Position numbers and translations under genes: made by a program. Below the pieces are notes generated by a model, which saw only the letters and a program-made list of their open reading frames with translations, had not been told where the DNA came from and ran no database searches. A DNA stretch of 64,000 nt from Ettlia oleoabundans (taxonomy: Eukaryota; Chlorophyta; Chlorophyceae; Chlamydomonadales): the NCBI GenBank assembly GCA_019693395.1, contig JAAMXP010002370.1, forward strand, positions 51,726 through 115,725, in the 5' to 3' direction. This document shows, piece by piece, positions 25,501-36,398 of this stretch (the stretch's first letter is position 1; every line of letters starts with the position of its first letter).

Positions 25501-28000
25501 TCCTGCAGGTGAGAGGCTGGGTCGGGCTGGTAGCGAGGGGGTCAATGCTGGCCTGAGTCTATGTGAGCGTGGCTCATGCGTAGGCGCTATGAGCAGCAGT
25601 GTAACGGACAGCGTACTGGCTGTACTGCTGTGACACGTGTACTGTTGCACCACCGATGCCGCAGGAGTCGTTTGACCCCATCATGGACATTGGGAACAAC
25701 ATTGACCTGCTGCCCATCATGTTGTACGCCAAGCAAGTTGGGGAGTGGGACTACTCCAACTGCCTCACGCTGCTGCTGCGACACAAGGTACGGTGGCGTC
25801 ATAGCCGGCAATAGTGCTCCTGCTTGCCCTGCTGCTCTGGGGTACACCGTTGGAACACCATAATTTACTGAGTGGGCGTTTCATCTTTGCAATGCATGCG
25901 CTGCTTCGCCCGCCTTGTTGCACTCTCCTCCCATAGCCTGCCTGCCACGTGCCTGTGTGCAGGGCAAACCGGTGGTTGCCGCCATCTGTCGCGTGTTTGG
26001 GCCGCAGATGGCAGAGCTGCCCCTGATTGCCACCAAGAACACCGCGCGGCGTCAGGGACACGCGCGCATCCTTGTCAACTGCTTCGAGGAAATTCTTAGA
26101 AAGGTGAGTGTGGTCGTATGCTGGTGTGATTATATGCTGGTTTGGTGGCCCCCGCTGACGGGCATACGCAGCTGCCTGCATGGGGTGGCAAGCCTGGTGC
26201 AAAAAGCATTACAACCCTTGGCATGCGTATGAACTTGACCTGTCCCCCTTTGGCATTGTTTGTGCTGTTGGGCTGCTCTGCAGTCTGGCGTGCACACGCT
26301 GGTGCTGCCTGCGGCGCACGAGACAGTACAGACCTGGAAGTCTGGCTTTGGCTTTGCAGACATGCCTGAAGCGGAGACGAGGCAAGTGTGATGTGGGGTG
26401 GTTATCAACATGCCACACAGGGTTGCATGCTGTGCTGCTGTCCTGCCAATGCACTGCATGAATACAACGCATATGCATGCCGCACGTCCATTGCCCTGGC
26501 AGCCGCATAAACACAGCCCTTCTCCAGGCGTTGCCCAACTGGCAGTTCTCCTTGCAGTCCCACTGTGCTGCTATCAAATGTTTGTGCTTTGCCCCACAAA
26601 TTCACGCCACCCGCCACAATTTCCTGCCTGAGGTCCGTGATGCACCAAATACATCCCCTCTTTCACGGCCGTCCCTCCTTCCCCCCACCCCACCCCCACT
26701 TCCCCTTCTGCAGCCTCGCCAAGCAGCAGTTGCGCATCCTGATCTTCCCGGGGACGGAGGTGTTGTACAAGCAGTACCCTGAGGTGCCTCCACCTCAGGG
26801 CCACCACGTGTTGGTGCGCTCCCTTGATAGACCCAGCGCTGAGGAGGCGAGAGAGATCATCGAGGTGGCGACAATCACAGCCAACATGTGGGTGCAGCTT
26901 CTTCTGCCTTTTGCTTATGAGTTTTTGCGCTGACAGTCTGGCTGGTTGTGAAAGCGTGCCGTGCTGCAGAGAACAATTTGTTGTTGCTCCTGAACAGCTG
27001 GTTGGGGTGTGGCAGCCAGCTGGTGCTTGGGTGCATTCGTGCTGGCGGGGCAGGTTGACAGCAGGTTGGCCTGGCAGGGTGGGCTCATAAGTGTGCGAGG
27101 GGATGCATTGGCTGAAAGGGGCAGCAAGGATTCCTGGCGGGACTGTTGGAACGCCCTGACTGGGTGGAGCGAGGTACTTGTAGCCTGCCCTTCAACAGCT
27201 CCTCTGTGGCATTGTTGCTTGCCCTCGTCCTAGGCTCACAAGTAGAACTGGCTTGCTGTGCACGCGGCTGCTCCATACCATGCAGGGTGGTGTGCTTGTG
27301 TGCTGCATTTGGAGAACCGGTGCTCCCCGAAGCGTTGGGGATGACAAGCCAGCCAACACCAGCTTCAGCCCCGCCTGCCGCACAGCGGGAACATCAGCAG
27401 GCACTGCCCGCCACTCCGCGTACGCAGCAGCAGCCGCAGCCGCAATTACAGCAAACTTGCTCGCAACCCGCACAGCCGCAGGGGCCACGGCAAGCGCCAG
27501 ATTTGGCTCAGCAGCCACAGCAGCAGCCGGCAGCTGCAGAGCCTGCAGATGACTATGAAGGTATGATTGCTGCCGCAATCGCTGCTGGCTCTAAAGCTGC
27601 AGCAGGACAGGCGGCAGACAGCAGCTTGTTGCGGTCGGCAGGGCTGCCGAGCTGCAGCACCGCAGCTGGGAATTCGCAGCAGCTGCCGGCAGCTGGGCAG
27701 AGCAGTGCTGCAGCTCCGATGGAGGTTGATGCAGCGCCTGCAGCAGCCAGAGCACCAGTACAGGAAGCAGCAGAGCCTGCTGGGCCGGCGCCAGCAGGTG
27801 CTGACGGCAACCCATTGAATGGGGAGCAAGAGGGGCAGCAGCAACATGTACAGGCGGATGCGCCGCAAGCAGCAGGAGTCGATCCGCAGCCAACGGCAGA
27901 GCTGGGAAACCTTGAGATCCAGCCTTTGGCAGCGGATGCAGGCGTGCCTCCACCTACTAGCTCAAATGGCGGCGCAGGCGACGATTTTCAGCCCGTATAG
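19513..28000 (+). CDS. TDBD-PHD-GNAT nuclear acetyltransferase-like protein (plant IDM1 type)
   Basis: Seventeen exons: 19513-19665, 19914-20717, 21006-21518, 21858-22038, 22429-22616, 22954-23343, 23547-23624, 24030-24214, 24411-24452, 24603-24745, 24954-25060, 25440-25508, 25665-25787, 25963-26103, 26284-26381, 26714-26887, 27286-28000; 1367 aa. Order: basic low-complexity N-terminus (KKRKKP), a first TDBD-like block (about 491-550, [20 protein letters not shown]), PHD 1 ([16 protein letters not shown]...DWFCPLC), second TDBD ([19 protein letters not shown]), PHD 2 (CVLCHEVDF...[14 protein letters not shown]), then a GNAT fold with acetyl-CoA loop [14 protein letters not shown] and HTLVLPAA. 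A Gln/Pro/Ala tail follows. In plants this architecture is that of IDM1/ROS4 and relatives, histone acetyltransferases that promote DNA demethylation. One intron has a GC donor. Confidence 0.92.
22053..22140. repeat. Two near-identical 27-base copies in an intron
   Basis: TACTCTGAGGATTGTGTT and the bases after it occur at 22053-22079 and 22114-22140 with one mismatch, inside the intron after exon 4 (first TDBD) of the PHD acetyltransferase gene. Confidence 0.8.
26382..26713 (+). other. GC-AG intron in PHD acetyltransferase gene
   Basis: Begins GCAAGT after AG and ends TTCTGCAG. Using the nearby GT shifts the frame and stops translation. The GC donor restores [14 protein letters not shown], the expected GNAT continuation. 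Confidence 0.75.
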
Positions 28001-28470
28001 TGGGGCGTGGCGGGAGCGAGCGTTCTACCGACTGGTGGTCAAGCTGGGGGAGCCTCTTCACTCTCATCGCCACCACAGAGGCGTTTTGCCCTTTTTTCGA
28101 CTTGGATTTCAATTTGGACTGCTGGGCACACGCCCAAGCATCATTCACTTTCTGACTTACCTCTTGAGCCTACCGTGACTGTCAAGCAGTGGCCGTGCCG
28201 GCCTGCGGCGGGCACTGCGCACGTTTTGCCCCTGCCCCTTTATCACAAGGCTTCCCGATGCAAACCACGGCCGTGATAGGTGTTTGAATCCAATTTGTAA
28301 TCTCTTACAACCTATTATGATCGGGGCTGCTCCGCAGCTCTTTGCCAGCAAAGCATCTCGTGGCGGGGGGCCGTGTTCTCAGCAGGACCGCACGCGCCTT
28401 GCTGTAGCATTTGTTGGCCTTGCATTTTGGTTGGGTCCACCGGTCATCTCATTCACCCTGCTTGTGTGCA
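28001..28470. other. 3' UTR of PHD gene and 5' region of small gene
   Basis: Contains TGTAA at 28296. No additional gene is seen. Confidence 0.55.
28296..28300 (+). terminator. Putative poly(A) signal TGTAA
   Basis: TGTAA 296 bases after the stop codon of the PHD acetyltransferase gene. Confidence 0.4.
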
Positions 28471-29585
28471 ATGGAGGGCAGCCCTTGGGGTATGCGGGCC
28501 TGGTGGGAGCGCGGCACGGTGCCTTGCCGGGATGCCACCCCATCAGAGCAGTGCTCAGAGCAGACGTATGTCAGCACCGAGTGCACAACCTCCGAGGACC
28601 CAGCAACCGGGGTGCCAGTGAAGCGCTGCGTCAAGCTCTACAAGCGCTATTTGAAGTGTGTGGGCAGGTGAGGGGGTCGGCGGCCGCGGCGAGTGACGAC
28701 CTGGCGCGCCGCCGCAGCATGACAAATCGACGGCAAGTCTACTTTGGCCAAATCCGTTGCAGACCCGAGAAGGTTGATGAACAGAAGGAAGAGATGATGG
28801 CGCGCGGAGAGGGCGCACGGCAGCTGGAGCCCAACCTGGTTGAGCTCCCCGGCCGGTGGGTGCAAGGGTAGCAGCGCGGCGTCAGTGCTGAGCGGCCGGC
28901 TTTCTCTAACTTGCGTGGAAGCTCGTTATCCTTGCTGGCCTGCAGGCCGCTGAACAGCCTGGACATTGGCACCACAATCACCATCCTCGCAACCTTGACT
29001 CTCACATGCTGCCATAAACGTCTGTGCTTTCTGCAGGCAAGCAGCAGCAGCAATAGGGCCCCAGGGTGTTACGGAGCCTAGCCCGGCACACGACCTGCAG
29101 ATGGAGGATGTTGGGCATGCCGTTCAGGAGTTCCTGCGCTTTGCTGAGGAGCTGCAGGAGCAGATGGTGCCAGGTGAGCAGCGTCTTACGGCTGGTGCTA
29201 CCAGTTTTTCCACTGTCAGCTGCACGGCTGCCTGGTATGGTTTTGCGAATAACATCAGTGGCTGAAGTCTGGCAGTGAAGATGGGCCAGTGATGCATGTG
29301 TGCCGCCAAGAAAACATCTTTCTGCAACCCGTCGTCAGCCAACCGTGGCCGGATATACCTGCAGGCACCATGCACCTAGACCAGGTGCCAGCGGCACCAG
29401 CGAGGCCATATAGTGAGAATGAGCAGCATGGGCAGCAGCAGCACGGCAGCGAGGAGCAGCCATTCAAGTGGCTGGGCGGTCTACTGTTTGGCAAGCGACG
29501 AGCAGCACAGGAGGGTGGCAGCCAGCGACGGCAAGTAGATGCCAGCATGTGGAGGGAGTTTGAGCGGGACTTCACAGAAGTTTAG
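28471..29585 (+). CDS. Small conserved protein, Fra a 1/Mal d 1-associated protein-like
   Basis: Four exons: 28471-28667, 28763-28855, 29037-29173, 29365-29585; 215 aa, frame closed. The N-terminal third has four spaced cysteines (CRD...CSEQ...CTT...RCVK) and then LKCVGRPEKVDEQ. Plant proteins annotated as 'fra a 1-associated' or 'mal d 1-associated' carry a similar 'RKCE...DCVGRPVEVV' block, so I assign it there tentatively. A Trp-rich start (GMRAWW), a helical acidic middle (VQEFLRFAEELQEQM) and the basic C-terminal segment FKWLGGLLFGKRRA follow. No enzyme motif, signal peptide or membrane segment is visible. Function unknown. Confidence 0.68.
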
Positions 29586-30370
29586 GCAACGCCCTGGGAA
29601 CAAAATGTGGTTTTTGTGTCTGGTTGGGCACCGTACAGCGTTTCAACGCTGTCAGCTCCACACCATGCGCTGCATGACCCGTGCCTCGCCTGCCAACCTG
29701 GCACCCGCAGCCTACGGGCCCTTTGAGCCCTGCAGTTTTGACGCAACATACCAGGAATGAACGATTGATTACTGCCGCGCAATTGCGGCCGTTAGCCCTG
29801 CCCCTATGCGCCGCTGGCCAGCCAGCCTGGTTTCTGGCACATCGTGGTTTAATTCTGGCTACTGCTGCCTGGCAGTTGGCCTGACCCCTATGCGCTGTTT
29901 GTGCATCCTTGTCCTGACGTTGCCTCCCCTTGCGACAGAGCTGCCCTCTGCTGTTGCGAGGGTCCCCTGCGAGCACTATCACATCCTGTGAGATACCCAC
30001 TCCTTGCCGCAACTGTCTTTTTTCCTTTGGTCTGCAACGCTTAAGCTTCTGCAAACATGCGTGCGCCACCCTTGTGGGCAGCCTTGCCCTCCCCTCTTTT
30101 GTTCTACTGTTGTTTTGATGCAGCGGGGTAGACCGCCTGTGCTTTCTTTTGCATGTTGTGCCTTCGTTTCATTGTGCTCTTCTTCCACTCCATTCCGTCA
30201 TGCATATGCATGCCTCTACCGAACCTCCACGCCGCCTTACGCTGCCCTGTGGCCGTGCCTGCTCTTGCTGCCTTCCCAGTTCCCACTGTTGTGGAATCTT
30301 GCAACATCATGGCAAGCTAAACACTGATGAACAGCTGTATTGACGAACAGGGACAAAATTGTGCGTTATA
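29586..30370. other. Convergent intergenic region
   Basis: 785 bases between two gene 3' ends. T-rich stretches at about 30010-30120 fit 3' UTR or terminator sequence. I see no gene or RNA here. Confidence 0.55.
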
Positions 30371-31235
30371 TCAGGAAACAAAAGGGATACCACTGGGGAC
30401 TGCAGCATGGTACCGTGCAAATGCGTCTCCGAAGAATTTAGCCAGCAAAGCATCCTCATAAGCTACCCTGCTGCTGAAAAAACGCCAGGAGGCTGCTGCA
30501 AAACCCACTGTGCAAAGTGGATTGCAAAGCAACAGCTGCGTGCCTATGGCCCACAACATCCAGCCTGCGTAGCCGGGGTGCCGCACCCAGCGGTAGACGC
30601 CCCGCGTCACCAGCATGTGCTGCGGCCGCCGCTGCGTCTGGATCACGTGGGTGAAGTTGTGAGCTGCAGTTACCTGCATAAAACAAAGGGCACCAGACAA
30701 GACAAAGCAACCGCGAGTTGCCCGGATGAGGCTTGAGCCGCCTAACAGCAGATGTTACATGGTTTGTATTGGGGTGCCTGCACTGCTTCGTCAACAGCCG
30801 TGTCAAACATGCAGGTGGTGTGGATATCATCTGGACCAAACTTAGGTTTGTTGTCACTCACCATGGCTGCTTTGCGGACAAGCTCCCCTGCCACAACTGT
30901 CACCAGGCCCAGGCGGGAGACCGCCGCTACCTTGAGAAAGGGCGCCCACCGCAGCTCCCCTGCGTGCTCCAAGCAGGCCGCTAGCATCGCCACGCAGTAA
31001 GGTCGGCTGAACAACCATGCTGCAGGAGGAGGGGCAAGAGCCGAAGGCAGGCTGCGGCGCAAGCGGGTTGAGCAGAGCGAGGGTGCTTCAGCAATTTGAG
31101 GATTGCATGGCATTGTCATGGCTTACATCGCCACCCCAGTTCGCTTCTGTTGTAGATGGCAGCTAGGCAAAACTCAGAGGTGTGAAAGAATGCAATAGTG
31201 GCCACAAACGAGGCGAAAGGTGTGAATACAGGCAT
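30371..31235 (-). CDS. ICMT: Protein-S-isoprenylcysteine O-methyltransferase
   Basis: Three exons: 31235-31127, 31019-30862, 30673-30371; 189 aa, close to the ~197 aa of plant ICMT. The enzyme transfers a methyl group from S-adenosylmethionine to the C-terminal prenylcysteine of CaaX proteins at the ER membrane. The catalytic block is intact: VTAAHNFTHVIQ, LVTRGVYRWVRHPGYAGWMLW (RHPxY), GTQLLLCNP, WRFFSSRVAYEDALL and the terminal YHAAVPSGIPFV. Upstream are hydrophobic segments (FVATIAFFHTSEFCLAAI; YCVAMLAACLEHAGEL). ATG 31235 is the first in frame after a stop. The N-terminus is short, so one upstream exon cannot be excluded. Confidence 0.91.
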
Positions 31236-31763
31236 ATCGACGCTTGATTGGAGCTGGGACAGTTGTGGAACCAAGTTTGCATCTAGTTTTGGTACTGGCG
31301 GCGGCACAGCGTGCACGGCAGCCTGCCGCTGTTAGGCAGCGCCTGTCAGAAGGCCCTACTGGTCAGCATATACTGGCGCAAAGCGGGTGGAACCTATACT
31401 CAATCTTATCAGGTAGTTACCCTCGCAAAGTCTGGAGCAAATTTGCGATTGATGCCCCAAACCATAAAGTCGGTCTTGTTTCAAGCTCATCGTGGCAGGA
31501 CGACAAATGGTGCAGAACCGCTCAAATACAAAGCATGTACAAGTATCCGTGCAACGTGCATGGGCAAGCGGCACCTGCGACACGCATTTTCATGCATGTT
31601 TGGCGCGTTGGCGGCAGCGCCGCAGGGCGGCAAGTTGGCGCCACATAGGCGGTGCCTTAAGTGTTCTCGGATTCCTGGCCTTGCGATCCAGATCGACTAT
31701 GGATGGTTTGACGGGCGGATTTCAACTGAATGCCAGCGAGTAGTTCTCCACACTCGTGGTGCC
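31236..31763. promoter_or_regulatory. Divergent 5' region between ICMT and CHY zinc-finger genes
   Basis: 528 bases between the two proposed start codons. Probable bidirectional promoter; no distinct box recognised. Confidence 0.45.
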
Positions 31764-34700
31764 ATGGCGGATGAAAGCCTCAAGCAGCTTCAGGCGCGCT
31801 GGCTTTATCCGCCCCCGAGTCGCCGCTGATTGATCCAACTCCCGTGCGGTTTGGTCCCCGGCCGCTCTGGACTTGCCACTGCCGCCTGGCAGCTTCCGAC
31901 GCACCCAGCACTGGAGTTCAGCGCAACCCGCATCGTCTCTTCTCCTTCTGTGGTTCTTTGTTGCAGGAGGAGCTTTTGCAGCTGAAACAGCAGATTCCAG
32001 ACCTGCAGCTCAGAAAAGCAGCGGCGGCTCGGTCACCCGCCGCACCGTTTCCCATCACCTGCCGAGCTGAGGTGGCAGCACCGCCCGAAGCAGAGCGATA
32101 CGATGTGTCATCCTTTTCCGTGCTGGCACGCCTTAATAGCACCACAACCTTGCTGCCGGATGCGCCAGCGCCACAAGGGGCGAGCTTGGGCCGACAGGTG
32201 GCAGCAGCTGTGGAAGTGGAAGTGATAAGCTCCGAGCTGCCAAGAGCGTTGCGCCAGGCAATGGCGGGCAGGCTGCGCGACTTGTGGGCAGCCTCAGGGC
32301 CAGGTGAGCACAATGGTCGGGCGTCTGTTTGCTTTGATGCCCCGCTGAGCACTCACATCGTTTACTGTCTTCGGTCTGCATGCATTTCTGGCACAACATG
32401 CAGCATCCTGTATCCTGGCCGCTTTGCCTCCACGCATACCTTGATTGCAACCACATGCCCACGAATTAAGTGCAAGCCACCTGCAGTTCTTGGGCACCTC
32501 AACCTCCATCTGTTGTGGGCGGAGGCACAGCGCCAGTTTGTGCCCCTCATCACCCTGCTGCCCGAACTGCTGGAGCCATACCAGACCGAGGACACATCCG
32601 GCTCCACCGTGCGGCGCTGGGCATTACTTAACGATGAAGCCAGTGTCACAATTGATGCCTCGCTTCCTACTGCACCAACTCCTAAGCCAGCGGCAGCGTC
32701 ACCACGGCCTGCTGCAAAGGCAACTGCCGTTGTAGCTGGTGCACCGTCAGGGAATACGCAGCAGGAGGGGCAGCCATCACAAACACCAGCATCGGCATCA
32801 CCGGGTGGCGCACAGACGGATGCCGCTGCCCTGCCACGAGGGCTAGTACAGGAGCTTCAGTTCGTGCAGAAGCGGCATAAGTTGAGGTTGCTGCCCCTAC
32901 AGCAGGCAGCCGGGGCTTCCTCAGCGGCTGCAGCTGCCACAGCCACAGCCACAGCGTCACATTTAAGTGGCATCTTTCAGACCCACACCCCTGCAGCAAA
33001 TGCAAGGTCAGGTGCTCGGCAGCCAACTGCCAAGGTAGGAGCAGGAGTTGAGGGCGCAGCGCACGCGGGCACATCTGGTGGGCAGATTGTGGCGGCGTTT
33101 GACTTGCAGCTTTGCCCCACTGACCCTGCATGGGAACCAGCCCACCCGCTGCTGTTGCGCGGCTGGCTGTCAACCAGCTATCCCCAGGCAGGCAGCTGTG
33201 TAGTGGAAATTGCCTCGCAGCAGCAGCCCCAGCTGCCACTGCTGCTGCGGCAGGTGCTGAACAAGCTTGTGGCGGCTGAGCTGGCAGCGGCGGCAGGCCG
33301 ACCAGGGGCGCTGCGCAGCTTGGTGCGGTATCTAGAGAACCATGCTGGGCGGTTGTGGGAGCAAGCGGAGGACATTGCCGCTGAAGTGGCACGGCGGAGG
33401 CGGGAACAGGGGCAGACACAACAGTCAGAGGAGCAGCAGCATCAGGGCCAGCGGCAGCAGCAACAGTTGGTGGAGGAGCAGGTAGGGCAGCAGGCGCTGT
33501 CCGGCTCGCAGGTTGGCAGTACTGGGAGCAGCAGTACTTCGGGTTATGACAGTGATGGGGCCTATGCCTCTGATGACAGTGAGCGCAGCAGTGCCAGTAG
33601 TGCCAGCTGCATCAGTAGCAGTGGTGCTTCAGATCACGATGGGGCGGAGGCTGATGAGGGTGGCGGCAGCGGCGGCGGGCATAGCGATGCCGTGCTGCCG
33701 CTTGCGCTTCAGCTGGAGGGCTTGCAGTTGGAGGTGGATGCTTTGGAGCTCCTGAGGCTCAACCTGCAGGTCATGTGCAGCAGGTGCAGGGCGGCAGGCG
33801 AGCTCAGCTTTGCCACGGCTGCTGTTGCACTGCCGTCAGATGGCGGCACTGCTGGCGGCAGGGGGCGGGGCAGCGGCACTTTAACTGCCGCGGCAGAATG
33901 CAGCACCTGCCATGCGGATTGGGCTGTTGAGGTGGCCCCCAAGCTGTTGCACGATCGCAGCAACGTTCTGGCACACTTGCGCTGCCAGGGCTGCGCCCCT
34001 GCAGACCTTCTGCCCTCCATGCTGGCAGGGCAGTGCAGCCAGTGCTCAGCCACCGCAGCTTTCCGTGGGGTGACGGTAGGGCGCTGGAACGAGCGAAATT
34101 GTAGCTCGTGCCACCTGCCCATGCGATTCCAGGTGGGTGAACATCACAACGCAGACGAGTCTGTGAAGTGTACTGGTGGTGTTGCGGTGTTGTGCCACCA
34201 CAATCTACAACCGAACCTGCGTGCTCAATTTTGACCAGCGCACTGCCATCGCCTTTGCTGCCCCGGCCTGCAGTTCTCTACAGCTCTCTTCGTGCCGCAC
34301 AGGCTTGGAGGCCAGCAGCAGAAGGGGGGCAGCGTGCGACCAGCTGCGGGGCGGAGCCGAGGGGCCGGTGCCAGCCCTGCCTCTGATCCAAACTCCCGTG
34401 ACGCTTACAACGGCCTACTGCAGCTGGGCCAGCCATTGCCCGACAGAGGCACCTGCAAACACTACAGGCACAGCTACCGCTGGCTACGCTTCCCCTGCTG
34501 TGGCCGCCGCTTTCCATGTGATTTGTGCCATGAGGAAGGCACGGACCACGACCTGAAGTGGTGAGTGACTGCTCCGCTCAGGCACTAGCCACCTTGCTGC
34601 CACGTGCAACTCCCGGCACTTCTAGCACCATTGTTGGTCAATTAGTGACGTCGCTTGCCTGCCCTCTCCTTCTTCATCCCCTCCCTTCCGGGCAAGCAGG

Positions 34701-35349
34701 GCCACACGCATGGTGTGCGGCTACTGCAGTCTTGAGCAGCCGGTACAAGCTTCTTGCAAGGCATGCGCCAAAAAGCTCGCCACCAGCGCAGGTCAGGACT
34801 ACTGTGCATCTTGCAACAGCAAGCTTTGCGTTGCTCGCACAGCACACAAAGCAGTCAGGCTTCACTGGCTGCCTGGGTGCCCTGCGCTCTTCACCTGCAC
34901 CTGTACTTTGCTCCATGATGCATGACTCATACACCATTTGGCTGCCCACCTGCTTTCCTGCGCGCAGCGGCCCCATCCGGCAGGCACACGCGGTTCTGGG
35001 AAGGCGGAAAAGGCAAGCAATGTGTGCATGCATACTGCTGTGATATCTGAAAATTTCAGGTCAGCACCCAACTGTCCCATTGGGAGGTGTGGGTAGGCTA
35101 CCGCCTCCCCATGATCTTACTCGCTCTTCGGTGGTATTGTAAGACTGGCACATGAAAAATCCCATGTCGCTAGCATATGAAAGTGTAATGCTGTTGCCGC
35201 ATCGCCAATGTCATGCAGGGCAGCGGGATCCTCGGAGGCTCCACAAGGACGACCCACGCCGGTACCGCAACAAAAACAAGACACGCAGCGCTAAGAGCAA
35301 GCGGGTCGGACAGGAGGGCAAGGCACGGCGGGAGCGGGAGCAGGGATGA
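31764..35349 (+). CDS. CHY zinc-finger protein
   Basis: Firm exons: 31967-32303, 32487-34132, 34274-34560, 34700-34791, 34968-35012, 35219-35349 (845 aa, frame closed). The first exon is less sure: ATG 31764 starts MADESLKQLQ, but I could not find a good donor that joins it in phase. Order: N-terminal helical region (LLQLKQQIPDLQL), Ala/Ser/Gln-rich linkers with an acidic Ser/Asp run (~DSDGAYASDDSER), a Cys-pair zinc region (AECSTCHADW, LRCQGC, GQCSQC, RNCSSCHLPM), then the CHY finger: TCKHYRHSYRWLRFPCCG, CDLCHEE, MVCGYCSLEQP, CKAC. It ends HTRFWEGGKG and DDPRRYRNKNKTRSAKS, as in fungal and animal CHY proteins. The finger binds zinc; a cellular role is not established by sequence. The last intron has a GC donor. 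Confidence 0.84.
35013..35218 (+). other. GC-AG intron in CHY zinc-finger gene
   Basis: Begins GCAAGC after AAAAG and ends ATGCAG. It joins HTRFWEGGKG to QRDPRR, a family-conserved junction, in frame. Confidence 0.75.
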
Positions 35350-36398
35350 CGGGGGTGGGCAGGCTGCAAATACCACTTGCACATGGCACAGCTGGGCAGG
35401 TCATCCACATTCCCTTGCTGTGAAGGTGTGCTCCTTATCATCTTGGTGTAAACCTGTACTTGTAATGAGTTGCCCTGTGTCATGCCTAAGTCAGCCTTTA
35501 GGCTTGACGTGACGGCCAAGGCCCCTAATGCTGTGCGCTGCCTCTCTTCCCATGCTGCCCCCTCTACGCAATGGCACATGCCATTCTGGCAAAATAAAGT
35601 CCCGGCACAGTCGTGGGTTGTGCCCAATTTGGCGCGGGATGCTGTGGGGTGAGAGCAGTGGGCAACCGGTTTGGGTCTCAGCTGAGAGGGGCGCTATTGA
35701 CCCACATGAGCAATCGTGAACAATGAAGGCTGCTTCCCGCGGCTTCCGCGACCGCCGAATGTTCAGCTCACGGTCCCAGGGCTCTCCTGTCCCATGGTGC
35801 CACGGAGGACTCCCTGCGACCATACGGTGCGGCTCCCGGAAAACAAGGCTTGTAGGACTACTTTAGCTGCTAGGGCTGTAGGTGAACGTCCGCCAGAGGT
35901 GAGACATGCCGGCCATGTTGCCGAGGGTGCCGCCTGCGCGGGAGCCCTAAGACGCTCATCTAGAAAATTATTGCATAATGGGTTGAACCTTGGAGCGGCG
36001 AATCGGCGCGCTGGGGGTTGCCTGGTTGGCTGCCAAAAATCTGGCACCATTTTCGCGGCCCGAGACGCGGCTCCGCCCCCGCAAATCGGTCGTCCAAGAC
36101 CTTGCAACGCTATTAGATGCAAGGAGGGCGGGCGCGCCCGTTGCAGTAGCCGTGCTGCGGGGCACCGCCCTGGAGGCGGCACATCCCTCGCACCGACTCT
36201 ACGGGCGTGAGGGGCTCCCTGCCCTCCTCTGCTGCAGCATGTGCTCTTCCAGCATGAATATGCTGTTGAATGCCATTGCAGGCTCATTCAGGCAAGATTT
36301 TAGTAACAGGAAGTGAGGGCCTGCTCACCTGCGCGCACAGGTGTCGTGGGCGGGGGAACCGGGCGACCGACTGCGTATGCCCACAACAGCCCGGCCGG
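35350..36398. other. Intergenic region, 1.05 kb
   Basis: TGTAA occurs at 35447 and 35461, marking the likely 3' end of the CHY gene. From about 35850 the sequence is GC-rich and probably belongs to the promoter and 5' UTR of the RNA-binding protein gene. Long open frames on both strands here have no family resemblance. Confidence 0.5.
35461..35465 (+). terminator. Putative poly(A) signal TGTAA
   Basis: TGTAA 112 bases after the CHY gene stop codon, with another copy 14 bases earlier. Confidence 0.55.

Noticed and set aside
31311..31829. 172-codon frame upstream of the CHY gene
   Set aside because: Only its last part (from ATG 31764) looks usable as a start; the remainder overlaps the ICMT promoter side and has no family match.
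35763..36287. Long open frame on the minus strand (174 codons)
   Set aside because: Low-complexity, Arg/Pro-rich composition with no domain, in GC-rich DNA just upstream of the RNA-binding protein gene. Such frames arise by chance in GC-rich sequence.
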